Below the pieces are notes generated by a model. That model searched no databases, was not told the DNA's origin, and worked only from the letters and a program-made list of their open reading frames with translations. A stretch of 64,000 nucleotides of DNA from assembly GCA_902588925.1 (NCBI GenBank), contig CACIRB010000002.1, positions 19,211 through 83,210 on the forward strand, given 5' to 3'. The position numbers were made by a program, and so were the translations under genes. Every line of letters begins with the position of its first letter. Positions within the stretch are counted from its first letter, which is position 1. The stretch comes from an uncultured Pelagibacteraceae bacterium (GTDB taxonomy: Bacteria; Pseudomonadota; Alphaproteobacteria; Pelagibacterales; Pelagibacteraceae). Positions 8,720 through 18,015 of the stretch are shown in pieces.

Positions 8720-8949
8720 TAATGCTCCTTTGTTTTAATTGCTAGGGCATGTAACTCATTTCCCATTCGTCCCTTTAAAGAATTATATACCATTTTGTGT
8801 TGTTCAATTTTACTTTTTCCTGAAAATTGAGAAGATGTCACAGTCGCTGAATAATGATTTCCATCACCTGCTAAGTCTTGAATTTCAACAACTGCATCAG
8901 GCATTGCCTCTTTAATTAAACTTTCAATTTCTTTTAAATTCATTGCCAT
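8719..8949 (-). CDS. BolA/IbaG family protein
   Basis: Small BolA-fold protein, partner of monothiol glutaredoxin in iron-sulfur cluster handling. Family features are IESLIKEAMPDAVVEIQDL, GDGNHYSATVTSSQFSGKSKIEQHKMVYNSL (conserved H and the helix-turn region) and LHALAIKT at the end. The ORF track begins at 8976, inside purL. The ATG at 8949 forms a TAATG overlap with the purL stop and gives [11 protein letters not shown] (76 residues), so it is preferred; ATG at 8943 is also possible. A conserved Cys ligand is not evident, which fits the IbaG/BolA2 type that uses His. Confidence 0.92.
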   Translation of the reverse strand: MAMNLKEIESLIKEAMPDAVVEIQDLAGDGNHYSATVTSSQFSGKSKIEQHKMVYNSLKGRMGNELHALAIKTKEH

Positions 8950-11141
8950 TAGTTGCCCATATAATTTAAAAACCACTTTGTATTTGAACTTGCCAATTCG
9001 TCAATTGTAACTTTTGTCTTATCATCAATATATAGCTCATTTTCATTAATTGTGCCAAGTTCGTCAAAATGAACTGCATTTTTATTCAAAATATCTGTGA
9101 CTTTTTTTAAATCTTTTTTACCAACCTCAATAATATAACGTCCTTGATCTTCACTAAAGAAATACTCCATTTCATTTATTAAATATTTTGGTTTGTTAAG
9201 ATTAATTCCTTTTTTACCTTTGATACACATTTTGGCTACTGCAGTAACAATACCCCCTAAAGAAACATCATGAGCACTTTTAATGAGATTACTTTCAATA
9301 AGTTTTAATAGAGTTTCACCATTATTTTTTTCATTAAATAAATTAATTTCAGGAGGAGGACCATTTTTTTCGTCTAAAATATTTCTTGCAAATAAAGTTT
9401 GATCTAAATGTCCTTCAGTTTTTCCAATAACCAAAACTACATTATTAATCTCTTTAAAATCCATAGTGATCATCTTATTATAATCCTTGATTAAACCGAC
9501 GCCTCCAATAGCAGGCGTAGGCTTTATACCTTTATCTTTAGTTTGATTGTAAAAAGAAACATTTCCTGAAACAACTGGGAATTTTAAATATTCACTTGCT
9601 TCACCAATTCCTTGAACACATTCAACAAACTCACCCATATTCTCTTCATTTTCAGGGCTTCCGAAATTTAAGCAATTAGTAATAGCAATAGGTTTTGCTC
9701 CAACAGAAATTAAATTTCTAAAACTTTCGCAAACAACTTGTTTTCCACCTGTAAGAGGGTGAGCCCAACAATAAACGGCAGAAGAATCGACAGATGCAGC
9801 TACAGCTTTATTTGTTCCATGTACTCTCACAACTCCAGCATCACCACCTGGTTTTTGAATAGTATCTCCCATAACCGTATGATCATATTGTTGCCAAATC
9901 CATTCTTTGCTACAAATATTTGGGTTTGCTAAAATTTTTTTTAGAACATCTATAATTTTAAAATTTTTTAAGTCCTCTTTTTTAATTTTATTTTTTTTAG
10001 GTAGTTTTGCTTTTTTCCATTTTCGGTCATACATAGGAGAATTTTCAACTAATGTATTTACTGGAATGTCTGCTACCATTTCTTCATCAAAGTAAAGTTG
10101 GATTTTTTTTGAATTAGTTGTTTTGCCAATTACTGCAAAATCTAAATTCCATTTATCAAATATTTTTTTTGCTTGTTTTTCTTTTCCATTTTCTAAAACA
10201 ATTAACATTCTTTCTTGGCTTTCTGATAGCATAATTTCATAAGGTGACATTTTACTTTCTCTACATGGAACCTTGTTTAAATATATTTCAATTCCAAGAT
10301 TTCCTTTTGAAGCCATTTCAATACTTGATGATGTTAATCCAGCCGCACCCATATCTTGTATAGCGATAATTGAGTCTCCGGCCATTAATTCTAAACAAGC
10401 TTCAAGAAGAAGTTTTTCAGTAAACGGATCTCCAACTTGTACAGTAGGTTTTTTTTCCTCTATTTTATCGTCAAAACTTGCTGAAGCCATACTAGCTCCA
10501 TGGATCCCATCTCTTCCTGTTTTTGATCCAACATAAATGACAGGTTTATTTAAACCAGCTGCTTTTGAATAAAAAATTTTATCTTTTCTAACTAACCCTA
10601 AGGTCATTGCGTTAACCAATATGTTTCCATTATATGAGCTGTCAAAACTCGTTTGTCCTGCAACTGTTGGGACGCCCATACAATTTCCGTATCCTCCAAT
10701 ACCATGAACAACACCTCTTAAAAGATTTTTTGTCTTTTTGTGTTGTGGTGAACCAAAATGAATTGAGTTTAAGTTTGCAATCGGTCTTGCACCCATTGTA
10801 AATACATCTCTCATAATTCCCCCAACACCAGTTGCTGCACCTTGATATGGCTCAATAAAGGATGGATGGTTATGGCTTTCAATTTTAAATACAATTGCAT
10901 CATTGTCTTCAATATCAATAACACCCGCGTTTTCTCCAGGTCCTTGGATAACTTTTTTTCCTTTTGTTGGTAGTTTTTTTAAATGAAGTCTTGAGGATTT
11001 GTAAGAGCAATGCTCATTCCACATTGCAGAAAAGATTCCAAGTTCAGTAATATTTGGTGTTCTTTTTAATAATTCACAAATTTTAGTATATTCATCTCTC
11101 TTTAACCCATGATCAATAGCTACTTGTTCGTTTACTATCAT
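8949..11141 (-). CDS. purL: Phosphoribosylformylglycinamidine synthase, large subunit
   Basis: Fourth step of purine synthesis: FGAR to FGAM with ATP and ammonia channelled from PurQ. At 730 residues it is the small PurL form that works with separate PurS and PurQ. Visible motifs are [18 protein letters not shown] near residue 43, [29 protein letters not shown] (catalytic His), ASFDD, and the second AIRS-like half with GGDAGVVRV and [10 protein letters not shown]. It overlaps purQ by 4 nt upstream and abuts bolA through a TAATG. Confidence 0.97.
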   Translation of the reverse strand: MIVNEQVAIDHGLKRDEYTKICELLKRTPNITELGIFSAMWNEHCSYKSSRLHLKKLPTKGKKVIQGPGENAGVIDIEDNDAIVFKIESHNHPSFIEPYQGAATGVGGIMRDVFTMGARPIANLNSIHFGSPQHKKTKNLLRGVVHGIGGYGNCMGVPTVAGQTSFDSSYNGNILVNAMTLGLVRKDKIFYSKAAGLNKPVIYVGSKTGRDGIHGASMASASFDDKIEEKKPTVQVGDPFTEKLLLEACLELMAGDSIIAIQDMGAAGLTSSSIEMASKGNLGIEIYLNKVPCRESKMSPYEIMLSESQERMLIVLENGKEKQAKKIFDKWNLDFAVIGKTTNSKKIQLYFDEEMVADIPVNTLVENSPMYDRKWKKAKLPKKNKIKKEDLKNFKIIDVLKKILANPNICSKEWIWQQYDHTVMGDTIQKPGGDAGVVRVHGTNKAVAASVDSSAVYCWAHPLTGGKQVVCESFRNLISVGAKPIAITNCLNFGSPENEENMGEFVECVQGIGEASEYLKFPVVSGNVSFYNQTKDKGIKPTPAIGGVGLIKDYNKMITMDFKEINNVVLVIGKTEGHLDQTLFARNILDEKNGPPPEINLFNEKNNGETLLKLIESNLIKSAHDVSLGGIVTAVAKMCIKGKKGINLNKPKYLINEMEYFFSEDQGRYIIEVGKKDLKKVTDILNKNAVHFDELGTINENELYIDDKTKVTIDELASSNTKWFLNYMGN

Positions 11142-11821
11142 TTTAAATTATTAATTAAATTATTAAAAAAAATTGAACCATCTTCTCCAGATAAACAATT
11201 ATCTATCATTCTTTCAGGATGAGGCATCATACCCAAAACATTTTTTTCTTTATTAAATATACCAGCAATATTTTTAATGGAACCATTTGGGTTATAGTGT
11301 TCTTCTACCTTCCCATTTTCATCACAATAATTTATTGCAACTTGATCATTGTCTTCAATCTCTTTTAATTGGTCTTGGGTACAAAAATAATTTCCTTCAT
11401 TGTGAGCAATATGAAATTCTAGGACATTATTTTTAATATTATTAAAATAACGATTTGTTTTATTATTAATTTTTACAAATACATTTTTACAAATAAATTC
11501 TAAATATTTGTTTCTTAACAACACACCAGGAACCAAACCTGTTTCAACTAATATTTGAAAACCATTACAAATTCCCATTACCATACCACCTGAGTTTGCA
11601 AAATTAATCACTGATTTCATAATTTTAGATTTAGAAGCCATACTTCCACATCTTAAATAATCACCGTATGAAAAACCACCAGGTAACACTATTAAATCAC
11701 TTTTTGGAAGTTCAGCATCGTTATGCCAAACCATTTTATTTTTAAATCCAAATTTTTTAAGTGCAACATCCATATCTCTATCACAATTTGATCCAGGGAA
11801 AGTAATGACAGATGATTTCAT
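11138..11821 (-). CDS. purQ: Phosphoribosylformylglycinamidine synthase, glutaminase subunit
   Basis: Class I glutamine amidotransferase supplying ammonia to PurL. The start [16 protein letters not shown] is typical of PurQ. The nucleophile elbow is [13 protein letters not shown] (Cys near residue 85), and the rest of the triad is in [11 protein letters not shown]. The 227 residues match the family. The gene lies 3 nt after purS and overlaps purL by 4 nt, so PurS, PurQ and PurL should be made together for the multi-subunit enzyme. Confidence 0.97.
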   Translation of the reverse strand: MKSSVITFPGSNCDRDMDVALKKFGFKNKMVWHNDAELPKSDLIVLPGGFSYGDYLRCGSMASKSKIMKSVINFANSGGMVMGICNGFQILVETGLVPGVLLRNKYLEFICKNVFVKINNKTNRYFNNIKNNVLEFHIAHNEGNYFCTQDQLKEIEDNDQVAINYCDENGKVEEHYNPNGSIKNIAGIFNKEKNVLGMMPHPERMIDNCLSGEDGSIFFNNLINNLK

Positions 11822-11824
11822 TAA

Positions 11825-12067
11825 TTACTTTAGATCAATAATTTTATAGTTTTCAATTACGAGATTAGCTAAAAGTTGTTTACACATTTCTTCTACTTTA
11901 TCTTTAGCTTTTTTTGGATCATCTTCTTTTGTATCAATTTCAAAGTATTTACCTTGTCTAACTTCATTGACATCATTAAAACCCATTCCATCTAAAGTTT
12001 GATGAATAACTTTACCTTGAGGATCTAATACGTCTTTCTTTAAAGTGATTACTACAGATATTTTCAT
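11825..12067 (-). CDS. purS: Phosphoribosylformylglycinamidine synthase subunit PurS
   Basis: Small (80 residues) adaptor that bridges PurL and PurQ and is needed for ammonia transfer. Family signatures are VVITLKKDVLDPQGKVIHQTLDGMGF near the start and VRQGKYFEIDTKEDDP, followed by CKQLLANLVIENYKI. The ATG overlaps the purC end by 4 nt. Presence of purS explains why PurL is the short form. Confidence 0.96.
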   Translation of the reverse strand: MKISVVITLKKDVLDPQGKVIHQTLDGMGFNDVNEVRQGKYFEIDTKEDDPKKAKDKVEEMCKQLLANLVIENYKIIDLK

Positions 12068-12849
12068 TTTTTTTTTCTTTTAACAGATGATAATTTTGTG
12101 ACATTTACAGCACTTACATTGGATTGTTCATGTAAAATACCTAATCTTTTAGCAACTTCAGTATAAGCTGGTATTAGATCACCTAAATCTTTTCTAAAAC
12201 GATCTTTATCAAGTTTTTTATCAGTAATACTGTCCCAAAGTCTGCACGTATCAGGGCTTATTTCATCTGCTAAGATTATTTCTTCTTTACCATTTGATTT
12301 AAATCTTCCAAATTCTAGTTTGAAATCAATCAACTTTATTCCAACTCCTCTAAACATTCCAATCATAAAGTCGTTAATTCTTAAAATCATTTTTTTGACT
12401 TTATCAATTTCACTTTTAGTAGCCCAATCAAATGCTAATATGTGTTCCTCCGCAATTAGAGGGTCACCTAATTTGTCTTCTTTTAAGCAGTATTCAATTA
12501 ATGGTTCTTTTAAAACAGTTCCATCCTCAATGCCCAGCCTTTTTGTGATAGATCCTGTTGCAACATTTCTAATAATAAATTCAATTGGAATGATCTCAAC
12601 TAGTTTGATTATTTGTTCACGCATATTTAATCTTTTAACTAAATGATTTTTAATTCCTATTTGAGATAAATTTGAGAGAATGTGTTCAGATATTCTATTG
12701 TTTAAAACACCTTTGCCCTCAATTGTAGTTTTTTTTTGATTATTGAATGCCGTTGCATCGTCTTTAAAATATTGGATAACTAGATTTTTATCATTTGTTG
12801 CATAAATGATTTTCGCTTTACCTTCGTATAATTTTTTTCCTTTTTTCAT
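12064..12849 (-). CDS. purC: SAICAR synthetase
   Basis: Phosphoribosylaminoimidazole-succinocarboxamide synthase joins CAIR and aspartate using ATP. Motifs are KKLYEGKAKIIYATND at the start, the DDATAFN loop, IEFIIRNVATGSITKR, LIDFKLEFGR and the metal-binding ILADEISPDTCRLWD. The C-terminal tail NVTKLSSVKRKKK is basic. It overlaps purB upstream by 1 nt and purS downstream by 4 nt. Length 261 is normal for the bacterial stand-alone enzyme. Confidence 0.97.
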   Translation of the reverse strand: MKKGKKLYEGKAKIIYATNDKNLVIQYFKDDATAFNNQKKTTIEGKGVLNNRISEHILSNLSQIGIKNHLVKRLNMREQIIKLVEIIPIEFIIRNVATGSITKRLGIEDGTVLKEPLIEYCLKEDKLGDPLIAEEHILAFDWATKSEIDKVKKMILRINDFMIGMFRGVGIKLIDFKLEFGRFKSNGKEEIILADEISPDTCRLWDSITDKKLDKDRFRKDLGDLIPAYTEVAKRLGILHEQSNVSAVNVTKLSSVKRKKK

Positions 12850-14141
12850 TATTTAAAAACTCTTCTAAAGATCAAATTTACATTTTTAAAGTGTTTTGCA
12901 TAACTAAATATTGATTTAAGCCTTTTTGTTGTAACTTTACTCATAATAAACTTATCATTAGAGATCACATCAAATAAGTTTAGGTTTTTTTCAAAACATT
13001 TTTTTGCATATGATTGAACCATACTGTATGATTTTTCTCTACTTAAACCAGATTTAGTTAATTCTAGCATAACTTCTTGAGAGAAAATTAATCCTTTAGT
13101 TAAATTTAAATTTTCCATCATTTTTTTTGGATAAACAATCATGTTATCTAAAATGTTTGTTAATCTAACCAACGCAAAGTCTGTTGTAATATTTGCATCT
13201 GGTCCTATATTTCTTTCTACACTTGAGTGAGAAATATCTCTCTCATGCCATAGAGCTATGTTTTCTAAAGCAGGCATCACTGTACTTCTAACCATTCTTG
13301 CTAAACCAGTTAAATTTTCACTTAAAATTGGATTTTTTTTGTGAGGCATTGCAGAAGATCCTTTTTGGTTTTTTGAGAAATACTCTTGTAATTCATAAAC
13401 CTCTGTTCTTTGTAAATGTCTTATCTCAATTGCAACTCTCTCAATCGAACCTGCAATAATACCTAAAACTGAAAAATAAAAAGCATGACGATCTCTTGGA
13501 ATAACTTGAGTTGAAATTGGCTCAATTTTTAATCCTAATTTTTTCGCAACATGTTTTTCTACATTTGGGTTTATGTTTGCAAAAGTTCCAACCGCACCCG
13601 ATATTGCACAAGTAGATACCTCATCTATTGCATCCTTAAGTCTTTTTTTGTTTCTTTTAAATTCCTCATAAAATGAAGCTAATTTTAATCCAAAAGTAAC
13701 CGGTTCAGCGTGAATACCATGACTTCTTCCCATACATGGAGTCATTTTATATTTATTTGCTTGTTTCTTTAGTACTTTTAAAATTTGATCGATATCTTTA
13801 AGAATTATTTTTCCAGACTGAACTAATTGAATATTAAAACTAGTATCAAGCACATCTGATGAAGTCATTCCTTGATGTAAATATCTTGCTTTGATTCCTG
13901 TCTTTTCTGTAACAGAGGTAAGAAAAGCTATCACATCATGTTTAACTTCAGACTCTATTTTATGAATTCTGTTAACATTGATAACTGCTTTTTTTCTAAC
14001 TATTGAAGCTACTCCTGTTGGTATCTGCCCAAGTTTTTCCATAGCCTCAGCAGCTGCAACTTCTACATCTAACCAAATTTTGTATTTATTTTCCTCTGAC
14101 CAAATATCAGTTAGTTCTTTTCGAGAGTATCTTTTAATCAT
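12849..14141 (-). CDS. purB: Adenylosuccinate lyase
   Basis: Fumarase-superfamily enzyme acting twice in purine synthesis (SAICAR to AICAR, adenylosuccinate to AMP). Signatures are RYLHQGMTSSDVLDTSFN near residue 87, GRSHGIHAEPVTFGLK with a catalytic His, and the flexible signature loop GSSAMPHKKNPILSENL near residue 263. The 430 residues fit the short bacterial PurB type. It is placed between map and purC, so the unit carries purB, C, S, Q and L in order. No purine-responsive riboswitch is seen in the 3-nt spacer to map. Confidence 0.97.
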   Translation of the reverse strand: MIKRYSRKELTDIWSEENKYKIWLDVEVAAAEAMEKLGQIPTGVASIVRKKAVINVNRIHKIESEVKHDVIAFLTSVTEKTGIKARYLHQGMTSSDVLDTSFNIQLVQSGKIILKDIDQILKVLKKQANKYKMTPCMGRSHGIHAEPVTFGLKLASFYEEFKRNKKRLKDAIDEVSTCAISGAVGTFANINPNVEKHVAKKLGLKIEPISTQVIPRDRHAFYFSVLGIIAGSIERVAIEIRHLQRTEVYELQEYFSKNQKGSSAMPHKKNPILSENLTGLARMVRSTVMPALENIALWHERDISHSSVERNIGPDANITTDFALVRLTNILDNMIVYPKKMMENLNLTKGLIFSQEVMLELTKSGLSREKSYSMVQSYAKKCFEKNLNLFDVISNDKFIMSKVTTKRLKSIFSYAKHFKNVNLIFRRVFK

Positions 14142-14144
14142 TAA

Positions 14145-14915
14145 TTATAAGTATGGGGGCTTTGAATAACCTTTAGCAGATTCTGTAAAGATTTCATAAC
14201 CATTTTCAGTAATTCCTAACGTATGTTCAAATTGAGCTGATAAAGATTTATCTTTTGTAACAGCTGTCCAACCATCATTTAACATTTTGACTTCATATTT
14301 ACCTGAATTTATCATGGGTTCGATTGTAAAAGTCATTCCAGGTTTTAACTCTGGTCCAGAGTTTTTATTTCCATAATGTAAAATATTTGGTGGTTCATGA
14401 AATGTTGTGCTTATACCGTGACCACAAAAGTCTCTTACCACAGAATAACCTTTTTCTTCTACATAAGATTGAATTTCATGACCAATATCTCCCAATTTAG
14501 TTCCTGGCTTTAATATTTTGATAGCTCTAATCATAGACTCGTACGTTGCATCTATAAGATTGTTTAATTTAATTGGTGTTTTACCAATGCAAAACATTCT
14601 GCTTGTATCCCCATAATGTTCATTTACTATCGCAGTGACATCAACATTAACTGCATCACCATCTCTTAAAATTCTATCCGATGGAATTCCATGACACACA
14701 ACATGATTTAATGAAGTACATAAAGATTTTGTAAAGCCCCTATAATAAAGCGGAGCAGAGTGTCCTCCATTATCTCTTATAAACTCATAACCCAATTTAT
14801 CTATATAGTCTGTTGAAACACCTTCTTTTATATTTTCAGTTAACATATCAAGAGTTCTTGCCGCTAAATTTCCAGCAACTCTCATTTTTTCAAATTTTTC
14901 TTTATAATCACTCAT
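14145..14915 (-). CDS. map: Methionine aminopeptidase, type I
   Basis: Removes N-terminal methionine from nascent proteins in the cytoplasm. The five metal ligands of the pita-bread fold can be placed: Asp in VNVDVTAIVN, Asp in HYGDTSRMF, His in CGHGISTTFHEPP, Glu in FTIEPMIN and Glu in AQFEHTLGIT. There is no N-terminal zinc-finger extension, so this is the short type Ia enzyme (256 residues). The start codon overlaps the end of sfsA by 8 nt. Confidence 0.97.
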   Translation of the reverse strand: MSDYKEKFEKMRVAGNLAARTLDMLTENIKEGVSTDYIDKLGYEFIRDNGGHSAPLYYRGFTKSLCTSLNHVVCHGIPSDRILRDGDAVNVDVTAIVNEHYGDTSRMFCIGKTPIKLNNLIDATYESMIRAIKILKPGTKLGDIGHEIQSYVEEKGYSVVRDFCGHGISTTFHEPPNILHYGNKNSGPELKPGMTFTIEPMINSGKYEVKMLNDGWTAVTKDKSLSAQFEHTLGITENGYEIFTESAKGYSKPPYL

Positions 14916-15606
14916 CTAAAATTTTAAGTTTTTTATCTATAAAAATTTTCTTTGAACTTATATCACATCTATAAGCTAAAAAATTCACTCCAGCTTTTTT
15001 AGCTTTTAGATATGCGTTGTAATATTCTTCATCTATATCTTTAGCTATTTTAAAATATTTCATATTTTGAATTTGAACTAAAAATATTAAGTAGGCTTTG
15101 TAACTTTTTTTTATGGCATTAATAAGGGTTAATAAATGCTTAATTCCTCTAGTTGTTGGCGCATCTGGAAATTCAGCGGTATCTTTATTTCTAAATAATG
15201 TAACATTTTTTACCTCAACAAAGGTTTTTTGACCTTTGTTTTCTAATAAAAAATCAAATCTAGTTTCCTCATTAAAAAAAACCTCTGGTTTTATAGAGCC
15301 ATTATTTTTAAGTTCTTTTATAAGACCGTTGCTTAGCCCATGTTCAACTATTCTATTTGCCATATGAGTATTCACCCCAACTAAATTTTTTCTAGATTTA
15401 ATAATTTCTAATCCATATTTTAATTTTCTTTTTGGATCGTTATTAGGAAGCAAATAAACTTCATTACCTACATCTAACAAACCTTTCATTGATCCTGTGT
15501 TAGGACAATGAGCTGTGACAATTTCTTTACCCAGCTTTACGTCAGTAAAAAACCTTTTATAACGTTTGATTAATTTGCCTTTTATTAAAGACTTGGTAAA
15601 TTCCAT
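14908..15606 (-). CDS. sfsA: SfsA family protein
   Basis: Member of the sugar fermentation stimulation protein A family, with an N-terminal OB-like DNA-binding part and a nuclease-like C-terminal part. Conserved stretches are KGKLIKRYKRFFTDVKLG and VTAHCPNTGSMKGL (residues 8-45), ETRFDFLLEN, and the restriction-endonuclease-like FVEVKNVTL with AEFPDAPTTRGIKHL. The 232 residues are standard. The biological role is poorly defined; the E. coli protein is reported to bind DNA and affect maltose gene expression. The start lies only 20 nt from the divergent start of the CinA-like gene. First gene of the purine unit. Confidence 0.92.
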   Translation of the reverse strand: MEFTKSLIKGKLIKRYKRFFTDVKLGKEIVTAHCPNTGSMKGLLDVGNEVYLLPNNDPKRKLKYGLEIIKSRKNLVGVNTHMANRIVEHGLSNGLIKELKNNGSIKPEVFFNEETRFDFLLENKGQKTFVEVKNVTLFRNKDTAEFPDAPTTRGIKHLLTLINAIKKSYKAYLIFLVQIQNMKYFKIAKDIDEEYYNAYLKAKKAGVNFLAYRCDISSKKIFIDKKLKILDE

Positions 15607-15626
15607 TACTAAATTATATATTTCAT
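15593..15626. promoter_or_regulatory. Candidate shared, bidirectional -10 region for sfsA and the CinA-like gene
   Basis: The two ATGs are separated by 20 bp. Rightwards: TTGGTA (15593-15598), 16-bp spacer, TATATA (15615-15620), then six bases and the ATG. Leftwards, on the minus strand: TATAAT (15618-15613), six bases, then the sfsA ATG, with a poor -35. The two -10 hexamers overlap by four bases and both would place the start of transcription at or next to the ATG, giving leaderless mRNAs. Neither gene has a Shine-Dalgarno sequence in the gap. Confidence 0.5.
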
Positions 15627-16376
15627 ATGGATAAAAAAGTAAAAGTTAATGCTTCAATTTTAATAATAGGTAATGAAATTTTATCTGGCAGAACCCAAGA
15701 CACGAATACATCAACTTTAGCAATCTGGCTAAATTCAATCGGTGTTAATGTTGCTGAAGTTAGAGTAATACCTGATATTGAAGATATTATTGTTGATACT
15801 TTAAATTTACTTAGATCAACATATGATTACGTTTTTACAACTGGTGGTATTGGTCCAACACATGATGATATTACAGCTCAGTCAGTATCTAAGGCTTTTG
15901 GAATAAAATATGAAGTCCATAAAGAAGCTTTTAAAATTTTAGAAAAATATTATCAACCAGGTGAATTTAATGATGGAAGACAAAAAATGGCATGGATGCC
16001 AGAGAATGCAAATTTAATTCTAAATCCAACAAGTGGTGCACCTGGATTTAATGTTGAAAATGTTTTTTCTTTACCTGGTGTTCCCTCTATTTTGAAATCT
16101 ATGTTAGGTGGTTTAACAAACGAAATTGTTGGTGGAGAACCTATTAAAAGTCTTACAATAAGTTTAAAAACTGTAGAAAGTGAGATTGCAAACTCTTTAA
16201 CTAAAGTTCAAAATGATAATAAGGATGTTGAAATTGGAAGCTATCCTTTTTTTCACGCAGGTAAATTAGGTGTATCGATTGTGATAAGATCAGAAGATAA
16301 AAATAAAATAGATGATTGTAATTCTCAAATTTTAAAATTTGTAAACGAAAAAAATATTGAAGTAGTGGATCGTTAA
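15627..16376 (+). CDS. CinA-like molybdopterin-binding (MoCF) domain protein
   Basis: Corresponds to the N-terminal half of competence/damage-inducible protein CinA. ASILIIGNEILSGRTQDTNT at the start and TTGGIGPTHDDITAQSVSKAFG near residue 73 form the MoCF nucleotide/phosphate-binding site, followed by PGAPGFNVENVFSLPGVPSI. The 249 residues lack the C-terminal nicotinamide mononucleotide amidohydrolase domain of full-length CinA. Stand-alone CinA-N proteins are reported as ADP-ribose or NAD-derivative pyrophosphatases, but the role here is unproven. It overlaps the next gene by 1 nt. Confidence 0.9.
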   Translation: MDKKVKVNASILIIGNEILSGRTQDTNTSTLAIWLNSIGVNVAEVRVIPDIEDIIVDTLNLLRSTYDYVFTTGGIGPTHDDITAQSVSKAFGIKYEVHKEAFKILEKYYQPGEFNDGRQKMAWMPENANLILNPTSGAPGFNVENVFSLPGVPSILKSMLGGLTNEIVGGEPIKSLTISLKTVESEIANSLTKVQNDNKDVEIGSYPFFHAGKLGVSIVIRSEDKNKIDDCNSQILKFVNEKNIEVVDR

Positions 16377-16777
16377 TGCTGTATTTTGCTTATGGTAGTA
16401 ATCTTCATCATTTTCAAATGAAACGTAGATGTAAAGATAGTGTTTTTTTAAAAAAAATAAATTTAAAAGATTTTAAATTAACATTTAGAAGCAAATATAG
16501 AGCTGCAGATATAGAGCCAAAAAAAAATTCAATTGTACCAGGTGGATTGTTTGAAATTTCAAAAAGTGATGAGAAAAAATTAGATGTATATGAGGATTTT
16601 CCAATTCTTTATAAAAAATATTATTTTTATTACTATGGAAAAAAAGTGATGACTTATACAATGGTTAAAAAATCTCCGTTCAAATTTCCAACTGAAAGAT
16701 ATTTAAATGTCATAAAAAAAGGATATCAAGATTGTAAACTTGATGAAAGATTTTTACTTAAAGCACTTAGAACATAA
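16376..16777 (+). CDS. Gamma-glutamylcyclotransferase (AIG2/GGCT-like)
   Basis: A small cyclotransferase-fold protein of 133 residues. The nucleotide- or amino-acid-binding loop YFAYGSNLHHFQMKRRC opens the protein, GGLFEIS and LDVYEDFPILYKKYY follow, and the Glu of YEDF is in the position of the catalytic acid. Such enzymes release 5-oxoproline from gamma-glutamyl compounds; the exact substrate cannot be told. It overlaps the CinA-like gene by 1 nt and ends 6 nt before the convergent gpgS stop. Confidence 0.85.
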   Translation: MLYFAYGSNLHHFQMKRRCKDSVFLKKINLKDFKLTFRSKYRAADIEPKKNSIVPGGLFEISKSDEKKLDVYEDFPILYKKYYFYYYGKKVMTYTMVKKSPFKFPTERYLNVIKKGYQDCKLDERFLLKALRT

Positions 16778-16783
16778 ATAAGA

Positions 16784-18004
16784 CTAAAGATAATATTTAT
16801 TATCCTCATTAACAGCTATTTCTAATCTTGATAAAAAATCTGGAATTGCACTTTTAACTCTGCTCCATGTTGGTATAAATGGAGCATCCATGGGATTTAA
16901 ATAAAAGTCTTCGCCAGCTTTAATTATATTTTTTGAAAATAATTCAACAGCTTTTTCTTCTGAGTGTGAATCAAATTTCAAACCATTCATTTCAGCATCA
17001 CCTCGATAAGCGTCAATTAAATCAAGTGCTGACCTATAGTATGTTGCTTTAAGTGATCTCAATTGTTCTCTACTAAACGAGTGACCTTGAGTAGCAAGTT
17101 TTTTGATAAAGGTCTTAATTATATCAATGGACATTCTTGACAAACCTTTATTTTCATCATCAATAGATAAATCTTGATGTTTGTGGTCATAAGTATCTGC
17201 TAAATCAACCTGACAGATATTTTGTGGAGAAAAGTTTCTTTGCATCTCTGACAATATTCCAATTTCTATTCCCCAGTCTGATGAAATTCTTAATTCAGGA
17301 AGAATATTTCTTCTAAAAGAAAATTCTCCAGCTAGTGGGTATTTAAATGATTTCATAAAATCCAAATATTCACTTTTACCTATTGTTTTTTCTAAAGCAT
17401 TTAATATCGGAAACACTAAAAGTCTGGCTACTCTTCCATTCATTTTGTTATCTGCGACCCTAGGATAGTAACCTTTGCAAAATTCAAAATTGAATAAAGG
17501 ATTAACTACTGGGTAAAATAATTTTGCTAGCATCCTTCGATCATATGTTTTTATATCACAATCATGTAATGCGACAGATCTTGCACTATTTCTTGCTATA
17601 GACATTCCTATGCAGTACCAAACATTTCTGCCTTTGCCTTTTTCATTCGGTGCTAATGCTTTTTTTTGTAATTCTTTATCTAATTTTTTTAAATTTGGAC
17701 CATCGTTCCAAAGTATTGTGAATGGAGTTTCTAATTTTTCAAAAAATGTCCATGCTTTTCTGGCTTGTTTTTCATTAGCTTGATCTAGTCCTATTATTAT
17801 GTGATGTAGATAATTAGTTTTAGCAATTTCAGAAACAATTTTTGGTAATGCATCTCCATTTAATTCGCTATAAAGACAAGGCAATATAAGTTCCATTTTT
17901 CTCTCTTTTGAAAAACTTAAAAGCTCTTTTTCTATTTGCTTTGTTGACTTTGTTCCAAAGTCATGAAGTGTCGAAATAATACCATTTTGAGAAAAATCAC
18001 TCAT
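16784..18004 (-). CDS. gpgS: Probable glucosyl-3-phosphoglycerate synthase
   Basis: A GT-A glycosyltransferase of 406 residues. ELILPCLYSEL near residue 38 starts the nucleotide-sugar fold, ARSVALHDCDIKTYD near residue 145 carries the metal-binding DCD (DxD) motif, and PLAGEFSFRR and SSDWGIEIGILSEM are family-like. The next gene encodes a mannosyl-3-phosphoglycerate-phosphatase-type HAD enzyme, and this pairing (synthase plus HAD phosphatase) is the known two-step route to glucosylglycerate or mannosylglycerate. GpgS (NDP-glucose + 3-phosphoglycerate) is preferred because the sequence resembles the GT81 group, but donor specificity is inference. The product would be an anionic, nitrogen-free compatible solute. 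The spacer to the phosphatase is 11 nt. Confidence 0.75.
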   Translation of the reverse strand: MSDFSQNGIISTLHDFGTKSTKQIEKELLSFSKERKMELILPCLYSELNGDALPKIVSEIAKTNYLHHIIIGLDQANEKQARKAWTFFEKLETPFTILWNDGPNLKKLDKELQKKALAPNEKGKGRNVWYCIGMSIARNSARSVALHDCDIKTYDRRMLAKLFYPVVNPLFNFEFCKGYYPRVADNKMNGRVARLLVFPILNALEKTIGKSEYLDFMKSFKYPLAGEFSFRRNILPELRISSDWGIEIGILSEMQRNFSPQNICQVDLADTYDHKHQDLSIDDENKGLSRMSIDIIKTFIKKLATQGHSFSREQLRSLKATYYRSALDLIDAYRGDAEMNGLKFDSHSEEKAVELFSKNIIKAGEDFYLNPMDAPFIPTWSRVKSAIPDFLSRLEIAVNEDNKYYL

Positions 18005-18015
18005 AATTCACTTTA

